Positions 57,241 through 64,000 of a DNA stretch of 64,000 nucleotides are shown here, in pieces. The stretch's first letter is position 1. Each line of letters starts with the position of its first letter. Source of the DNA: Epiperipatus broadwayi (lineage: Eukaryota > Onychophora > Udeonychophora > Euonychophora > Peripatidae); the NCBI GenBank assembly GCA_028023455.1, contig JAQFVV010012420.1, forward strand, positions 8,013,194 to 8,077,193, written 5' to 3'. The notes below the pieces were generated by a model. It did not search any database, had not been told where the DNA came from, and saw only the letters and a program-made list of their open reading frames with translations. A program made the translations under genes and the position numbers.

Positions 57241-60221
57241 AAAGAATTCATAATATAAAGTTTTTATTTTTATGCAAACTCCACAATATATATATATGTA
57301 ACCTTAAATTTATTAACATAATGTCATACTATATATAAGTGCTTTAACACGCTACAGAAGCTGTCAGTAGTAACAAAATAATTCAATTAAATTAATCTAG
57401 GTCTAATACTTTCGAGGTTTTCCCCTCATATTCATGGCCAAAATATAAATCATTGCTGTAATATTACTGGATAATAATGTATGTAAATGCGTATGTAAAT
57501 TTGTCCATTTTCTTGAAATAGCAAAACATATTGCGTCTATTGATCGCGTTGTTATCATTGATAATAAAATACGCCTCCTTGATCTTTCTTTTACAATTGT
57601 TGGCTTCGGAGCATTAAAATTATAATATTCAAATTGAATTTTATTAATCTACCTTTATAAGTTATATTGTTTACAGCAATATTAATTTTTTTAAAGAAAC
57701 TTTTCTTTGATTTTGTTAGCAAATCTTATTCAAATAAAAAAATATATATTTTTCAAGAATATGGAATGCTAGTGAATCATGTATGTTCTCTGACCATAGA
57801 ACTTTTGAATAGATAACTGAGGCAAAAGCAATCCGTAAATCACTAATATCCTATGACCATCAGCATTCTTCATTTCAAGTTATGTTCTTTCTCATATAAA
57901 GAATGTGCAAGTGACTTTATAATACTTTAGTTCTTTCTGTCAAAGTGAGGCAATAAGTATATGATTTAGATGATGCTTGTATCACAACTTATCTAAAAAT
58001 GTGTAATAAATTGTTTTTCTAAAATAGTTAATTACTTAACATTAAATTCTTATGGGATAATCCATTCAATTTTTTATATCTTTATTGTTAAAAATACAAC
58101 CTCCACTGTATAATAAAAATATTAAAAATCTCTAACATGAATATACTAAATACTTAAAAGGAAACCTATATCATATAATCTTGTATGCATATAATTTACA
58201 GACAATGTTTAAAATGAAATTATTCAATAATTATATTTATTATTTTCATCAGTATATATATATTGCCAATTTTTAAAACAATTACATTAGTGTTTATTCT
58301 TATTCTTTCTCAGTTTAATATCAATTTCTGTATCCTGAATTATTAATAATCTAGTTGTAAATTGAGGTTAGCAAAATTTATGTGATATAAACAAGAAATA
58401 ACGTACAATTATTTATTTGTGAAGGATTAGTTGTATGTGCTTTGGTAGTAGTAATAATATTGATAACTTTTTGTTAAAAAAAAAAAAAATCATTTGCGTA
58501 ATTTTTTTTAATATATATGATAAAGACATTTACATAATTAAGAAGTATTTATAGATTATATGTATGTGTGTAATGGTAGGATAGACAAATATCATTAAAT
58601 GATCTTATATGCTTTATTTCATCATGTATTATATATTTCCTTAGGATGGTCTTGCATGTTTATTATTTTGTTAAAACTTTAAAATGTATTAGTTATTTTT
58701 CCTAGATGAATCTTTTTTCAGAATGTTCACATTTTGCCCACCTATTATGGGAAAAATAATGAATCAATTTGAGACAAAATATGGGTTAATTTTGACATGT
58801 TGATGCCTAACCTGTTAATCCAAGATTTATTAATTCTGTAAATAATTTATTCGTAATTGTCTATGACTTAGCTAATATATGAATGCCAGAACTATAATTA
58901 GATTTTACAAATTTGTTTATTATGATATCATGTAAATAAATTGAGATAATTCAGTACTACTTATGAAATTTCAGTTACTTCATTATTTTTGACAATTGAA
59001 ATTATGTATCTGTAATTAATATCTAAAAGCACACTAATGAATTTGATTAAATGAAACCATTGAACATTGTACGAATTCATAAAAAGAATGTGCAAGTAAC
59101 ATAATAGTACACCAGCCATTTTCTTTCAACACAGGCAACAATATAATGTAATTTTAATATAAATTATAATTTATCATGGTAATGCTCTACAATTGGCAAT
59201 ATATAAAAAAAAAAAAATTCAACTTTGGAGCTCCATCAAGTAATTCAAAACTACATGTAATTATATTGATTGTTGATTATACTTGACAATACACAAAAAA
59301 ATGTTGCTATATTTTTATAATTCATCTTTATACTGCGCAGTTCTAAAAGTCAATAAAAATTATTAAATTACAATATATATATTAAATATCAAATTATATT
59401 GGCAATTTTAAAATATACAAATTAAGGCTCAATAATATTAATTTAAATATTGAAAATTATAGTGAAACAATTTTTGCTTGTTGAAATGTTTTTTTGCTCA
59501 ATGATAGCTTGAATAATTAGGCAATAAAGCACTATGATCAAATGATAGGCAACAATTCTCATGCAGATAATAAGACTATAAATTATAATCTTTTGAAATT
59601 GAATTTGATAATAAAATGCAAATTTATTGTTATTGCCTTTTAATTGTGATTGGCTTAAGTAATAGAAGACATGAAGGAACATTTTTTTAAAAAAATATCC
59701 TAATCGTATATCAGTTATATAGTATATATGCATAAATATTGTGCTGACTTTTCTCTTAACAATATAGTAGAGTATTTCTGAATTTAATTGCATGTAGCTG
59801 AAATGCATATAAACAATATAAAAGTAATTTTTATGGAAATGAGTATTCATTTAGATGACACTCCTAAATTTGAAACTGGTTGATTTGAAAACTAAAAAAA
59901 TCTTTGAACATGAATGTGGTTGACTTGAAAACAATATTTGCATCAAATAATATATGCAAGTGGTATTTATATTTTTACCTCTAACAGAAAATGTCTATAA
60001 ATCATCCCTAAATTTTAAATAATGCAGCACACTAACAGTACATTTAGCATAAAAGTTTATCTTTTTAATTTGTTTGCATTCATAGAAGGGGGTCCCCAAA
60101 ACAAACTAGAATTATTTTTTGAAGAACAAAATGAGGGTTTTGGAACGTTTTTGAATCAGTATTTCAGCTTTGTTCTTTTAATCTTTTGCCTATTTTATAA
60201 TGGTTAATTCATACGAACAAC
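57241..60221. other. A+T-rich region without recognised genes
   Basis: Mostly low-complexity A+T DNA. A slightly less A+T-rich patch with CpGs at 57530-57615 has no reading frame or repeat partner that I can see. The minus-strand frame 59443-59850 (135 codons) is Ile/Tyr/Phe-rich without recognisable domains and is probably a chance frame. Confidence 0.4.
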
Positions 60222-61165
60222 TGAAGTTGTTTCCTTTTGGAAGAAAAAAACATCAGAAATGGTTATTATGCTAAGAACAGCCTACAAGGAAGCTGCCATG
60301 AATAAAACAAGATTATGAGATTTTCTTGTTTAAATGAGGTAAAATGGCAATTGATGATCATCCTCATTCAGATATCCTTTGACCACCCAAACTAATGAAA
60401 ATGTGATGAAAATTTGAGTCATTTTGATTATTTATGAACTCATGGAATTAACTGAAATTTTATGGATTTTATTAATAAATTTTAATGAACTAATTAGACA
60501 TGAAATGAGTTGTGGCAAAATGCATGTCTTATCTACTCCTGACGATAAAGACAATCCCATAGCTGCATGCTATGTTATGAAAGAGCACTTGGAAGCTGAT
60601 CCTGATTTCTTCTCAATCATAACTGAAGTGAATCTTGGATGGATGCAGTCAAGAAACAAAATAGCAATCAAGCCATTGGAAAATTTCTACTTTTTTCCAT
60701 CCCAAAAAAAGTCCGATAAATGTAATCATATGTGAAAACAATGCTCATTTGTTTTTTTGATGTGAAGGGGATTTGGCATTCAGAATTTCTATCTCAGTGT
60801 CAAACAGTTAACTAAGATTTCTAATTGAAATGGAAAAAATCTCAATTTGAAACAATTTAGTTCTTTCATCATGACAAAACATCTGCTCACACAACTGAGT
60901 GTTAATAATTTCTAACCGAAAATGGCATGGCACCCTTGCCTTATCCATATTCATTCTATTTTACTCTATGTGACTTTTTTTTAAATTTTCTCATATAAAA
61001 AGAGACCTCAAAGGAAAATTGTTTGTTGATGTTAGAGGGTAAAACAAATAATGACATAAGTGCTAAAAAGGCATCAATAATAATGACTTTAAATTGTGGG
61101 CAATAGAAAAAATGTTTGGACAAATATTTTGAATCAGATGGAGAGTACTTTGAAAGAGACTGAAT
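60222..61165 (+). pseudogene. Mariner-family transposase relic
   Basis: Fragments in several frames follow the order of a mariner (SETMAR-type) transposase. Near 60260-60320 MLRTAYKEAAMNKTRL matches the N-terminal DNA-binding region (..A.G..A....V..W). At 60560-60660 MKEHLEADPDFFSII parallels L...L..DPDFL..II, but the following TGDESW motif with the first catalytic aspartate is lost (ITEVNLGW). Near 60745 MLICFFDVKGIWHSEFL matches the next block. Near 60870 HHDKTSAHT keeps the second aspartate, near 60960 TLCDFFL keeps the third, and near 61140 FESDGEYFERD is the classic C-terminus. Terminal inverted repeats were not found. Confidence 0.75.
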
Positions 61166-61209
61166 TTTAAAAATGGAAATGTTACACATCCTAATGATTT
61201 ATCTGAGAA

Positions 61210-62470
61210 GTTTTAAAATATGGTACTTATATGTTGGCATTAAAAATATTGGATTTTTTAAGGAATATATGGATGCATGAAGTTGTGCCACTCAATTTTA
61301 AGAATGTTTTTATTCCAATTTTTAAAAATAAAGAGAATAGATATGAATGTAGTAGTCATTATGGAATAGAATTATCTGTTACAGTAAAGATATTTTTAAA
61401 GAGGTTTCTTTGATGTGGTTTTAAAGAATCAAAAAGCATTATAGTTATAGTTTTTGTTGTTGGAAATGGAACAAAGAAGTGGTTATATATTGCTTTTATT
61501 GGTTTGTTCAAAATATTTCAGATCTTTGGCATTGATCACCAAAATTTATATATATTATACAACTTTATATGATAGAATAAGAGGGAGTATTTTTACTACA
61601 GATAAAAAATCTGAAACATTTGAAGTGGAAACTAGTGTTAAACAAAGATGTATACTTGCTCCAATATTGTTTCAACTTTTATGATACTGATTTTAGAATT
61701 GTTTATAGGAAGATCAAGACACAATACAAGTTTGATGGCAGAATTTTTAATTAGAAATAAATTAAAAGCAAAAACAAGAATTTCATCTTGGATTCTTATG
61801 TTGATGACTGTCTATTTTTGCTAATTCAAAAGATAATTTACAGAATGTGTTTAATGTTTTGAACATAACATATAAAGATTTTGGTTTATTAATGTGTTCA
61901 AAAAAGTCATGATCTTTATTGGCTCCTGATGGAAGAAAAATTCCCAGTAACTTTGTTCTCGGCTTAAGAATGTAAAGCAGTTTAAATATCTTGATAGTTT
62001 TATAAATAGAAAGATGGACTTAGATGATGATGTATAGCACAGATTTCTATCAGTTGTCGCAGCTTTTAACGAGATAAAAAGATATAGTATTTCATCATGG
62101 GGAATTAGCTACTACAACTGTTTTGAGCTGTTATTTTACTTAATTATTTATACCGAAGTGAGACTTGATACTCTATCCATTCTTTATAAAAAAACATTAG
62201 AGAAGTTTCATTTAAAAATACTTCATAAAATTTTGGAAATTCAACTTGCTGGATGTGACAGTATGGAGTCCGCTATTGTAAAATTACACTTTCATTGGAT
62301 TGGACATGTAAAATTATTACCAGGCCATTAAGTGATTAAAAATAATGAGGTAGAAAAAAAAAACAAATGAGAGAAGTGCAGAAAGAAGATGGGAATATCT
62401 GTATTGAAACTACTTCCCCATTAATGATTTAGTATTTTAATCTGCAAGACAGTCACTTACGATATTCATC
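61210..62470 (+). pseudogene. LINE relic (family X), reverse transcriptase to C-terminus
   Basis: Same family as the antisense relic at 18684-21480. At 61250-61400 FLRNIWMHEVVPLNFKNVFI and KNKENRYECSSHYGIELS match the LINE region before RT (..IW....VP..FKD..IV...KNKG.R..C.N.RGISL). At 61590-61680 SETFEVETSVKQRCILAPIL matches the GVKQGC block. Near 61780 KAKTRISSWIL and a worn YADD-like region follow. At 61960-62310 LKNVKQFKYLDSF, YKKTLEKFHLKILHKILEI and LHFHWIGHVKLL are the typical tail. The part homologous to residues between 61413 and 61454 is disrupted. No endonuclease is seen upstream; mariner sequence ends just before, so the LINE is probably 5'-truncated. Confidence 0.75.
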
Positions 62471-62669
62471 AAGCATATCTTATTGATTATTCACAATAAA
62501 CTTTTATATCTAAAAGTCAAACTATTATCCATTATCTGTGAACTCCATTGATATTTTAATTTTCATCAATTATTAAACAAGATTATTGGTAATAGTATGA
62601 ATACTGAACCCTACCGTCTGATGGTGCTCTTTTTTTGCCCAATTCATATCAATGTACCGATTCACGGGC

Positions 62670-63250
62670 CATCTGTTTGTTTACATAATATTACAGTAAA
62701 AGATTTTTTTTTTCAATCGGTTTTTATTATTTTTTTGTCGGCGACGTAAACCACCAAAGTTTTTTTTTTATTACATAATATTACAGTAAAAGATTTTTTT
62801 TTTTTTTTCAACCGGTTTTTAATTTTTTTTTCGTTAGCGACAGTAAACCAAAGTTTTTTTTTATTCCACCTGGGTTTTTTTTTTTTTTTTTTAATAAACC
62901 AATACTTTGTTTTTAGACGGTTTCTTTACATAATATTACTTATGGTAAACCAAATTTTTTTCCCCTGTTTTTTTTTTGGGTTCATTTTTAAGAAACAAAC
63001 ACTTTGTTTTTAGATGGTGTAGGTGTGTTGGTTTGCTTTTAAATTATTGATTAACGCTCCGTTGGTTTGTTTACACAAAAATACGGTAACAAACACTTTG
63101 TTGTTTTTAGATGGAGGGGGGATTGGTTGTTTGCTTTTAACTTATCTTTTTTTTAATTTGGTTGATGTTTCGATTTGCTGAATTCGGTACTTTTGAATAA
63201 ACCAACACTTGGTTTTTTTTTAAAGGGGTTGTTTTGATTTTGAATTGTCG
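62670..63250 (+). repeat. Degenerate T-rich repeat array
   Basis: Recurring modules are 'ttacataatattacagtaaa' (62682-62701 and 62770-62789, again partly at 62928), 'ggtttttattatttttttgt', 'gtaaacca', and 'actttgtttttaga' (three to four times between 62900 and 63120). Units are roughly 80-120 bp and increasingly diverged to the right. No coding potential. Confidence 0.65.
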
Positions 63251-64000
63251 TCATTTTTTTTTTGGTTAATTTATTACGAGGCTTTTTTTTATTTCAAATC
63301 TTTACGCTACAGAAAGCTTTATATAATAGCGAAAAGTTCTTTCTTAATTTTTTGGTCCTTTAATTTTAAAAAAAAGATATAAACAGTTCATTTTTAAAGA
63401 ACACTTTTTGTTTTAAGCTGGGGGAGGTGGGGTGGCGGGGAAGATTTGTTTTGATTTTTAATTATCGATTTCTTTTTGGATTTTCTTTTTGAACATTTTA
63501 TTATGTTACCACACAGTTCTTTATAATTATTTTATTTTTTTGGTGGGGCCTTTTGAATCAACTCTTAAACACTTTTTTTTTTGTATAATAAAATATTACC
63601 TACTTTAACTATTAATAAAACTTATCAAATATTACCTACCTACTTTATAATCATGTGAACAACACAAACAACAAGTTTCCCCAATTTATTGAATCAAAAA
63701 GAAACGCAAAACAAGTAAAAAAAAAAAAACACCATTTACGGGGGCATAAAAACCAGCAGCCAAAAGTAACACGCAAATAAAATAACAGGGAAGCCTCAAA
63801 GCTGTAAGTAACAAGATTTTGGAGCCTTCGAACCAACAACTTTCCTTACACACACCTACATAGATACGCTTGCAGGAGTTTCTCTTTCTGGGGAAACACA
63901 TTATTGTGCGTCCACTTGTGTGGCTGGCCGACAATTCACTCAGCTTTGACCAATTCGGACAACTTGCAGACAACATTTGACAGTTCTCGCACAGGTTCGC
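63251..64000. other. Unassigned terminus, less A+T-rich after about 63650
   Basis: From 63650 to the window end the sequence is more even in composition, with 'ggagccttcgaacc' near 63822 and several CpGs. Overlapping minus-strand frames (63686-63976 and 63651-63839) are hydrophobic in their second half. It could be the LTR or leader of a retroelement that continues beyond the window, or a gene edge. I cannot decide. Confidence 0.3.

Noticed and set aside
59443-59850. Minus-strand frame of 135 codons
   Set aside because: Low-complexity Ile/Tyr/Phe/Asn composition, no domain, no repeat partner and no splice or promoter context.
1-64000. CRISPR arrays, prokaryotic operons, phage genes
   Set aside because: No regularly spaced identical short repeats, and no tightly packed open frames. 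All coding traces belong to eukaryotic retroelements or DNA transposons.

Overview
This is an A+T-rich nuclear segment of an animal, most likely an invertebrate. The reasons are fossil APE-type LINEs with typical metazoan C-terminal motifs, a mariner transposase relic, a hAT miniature element with an 8-bp target duplication, Ty3/gypsy elements, and candidate exons bounded by spliceosomal signals. Nothing looks bacterial: there are no operons, CRISPR arrays or Shine-Dalgarno sites. I cannot place the species. No complete host protein-coding gene is visible. Almost everything interpretable is mobile DNA, mostly decayed and often nested.

Layout. (1) 1-12490: two decayed Ty3/gypsy fragments. One (1235-2540) is antisense, the other (3470-6117) is sense and lies between related long terminal repeats. 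The downstream repeat is split by a ~5.7-kb poly(A)-type LINE (6499-12200) flanked by a ~14-bp target duplication. (2) 12491-17000: mostly featureless A+T-rich DNA. (3) 16790-18351: the best host-gene candidate, a promoter-like stretch, a short first coding exon (17217-17251) and a possible second exon (18285-18351) that one homopolymer base throws out of frame. (4) 18684-23079: an antisense LINE, foldback elements inside and beside it, and an unidentified antisense reading frame; a tRNA-Val(UAC)-like sequence follows at 23595. (5) 25200-28850: A+T-rich DNA with a LINE remnant. (6) 28860-39024: several large inverted-repeat (foldback) elements that share sequence modules, one invaded by a hAT miniature element. 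(7) 40144-51818: a structurally complete Ty3/gypsy retrotransposon with two nearly identical ~3.19-kb LTRs, a 4-bp target duplication, a candidate tRNA-Lys-like primer site, and gag and pol broken by stops and frameshifts. (8) 51819-64000: A+T-rich DNA with an antisense LINE, a mariner relic, a second copy of the 18.7-21.5 kb LINE family, a degenerate T-rich repeat array and an unassigned less A+T-rich terminus.

The pieces do not form a pathway. The window records successive insertions: LINE into LTR, foldback into LINE, hAT into foldback, and a comparatively recent gypsy element. The least conventional material is the set of modular foldback elements and the gypsy element whose LTRs look young while its coding body is broken. 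All homologies come from motif recognition by eye; no alignment or database search was run.
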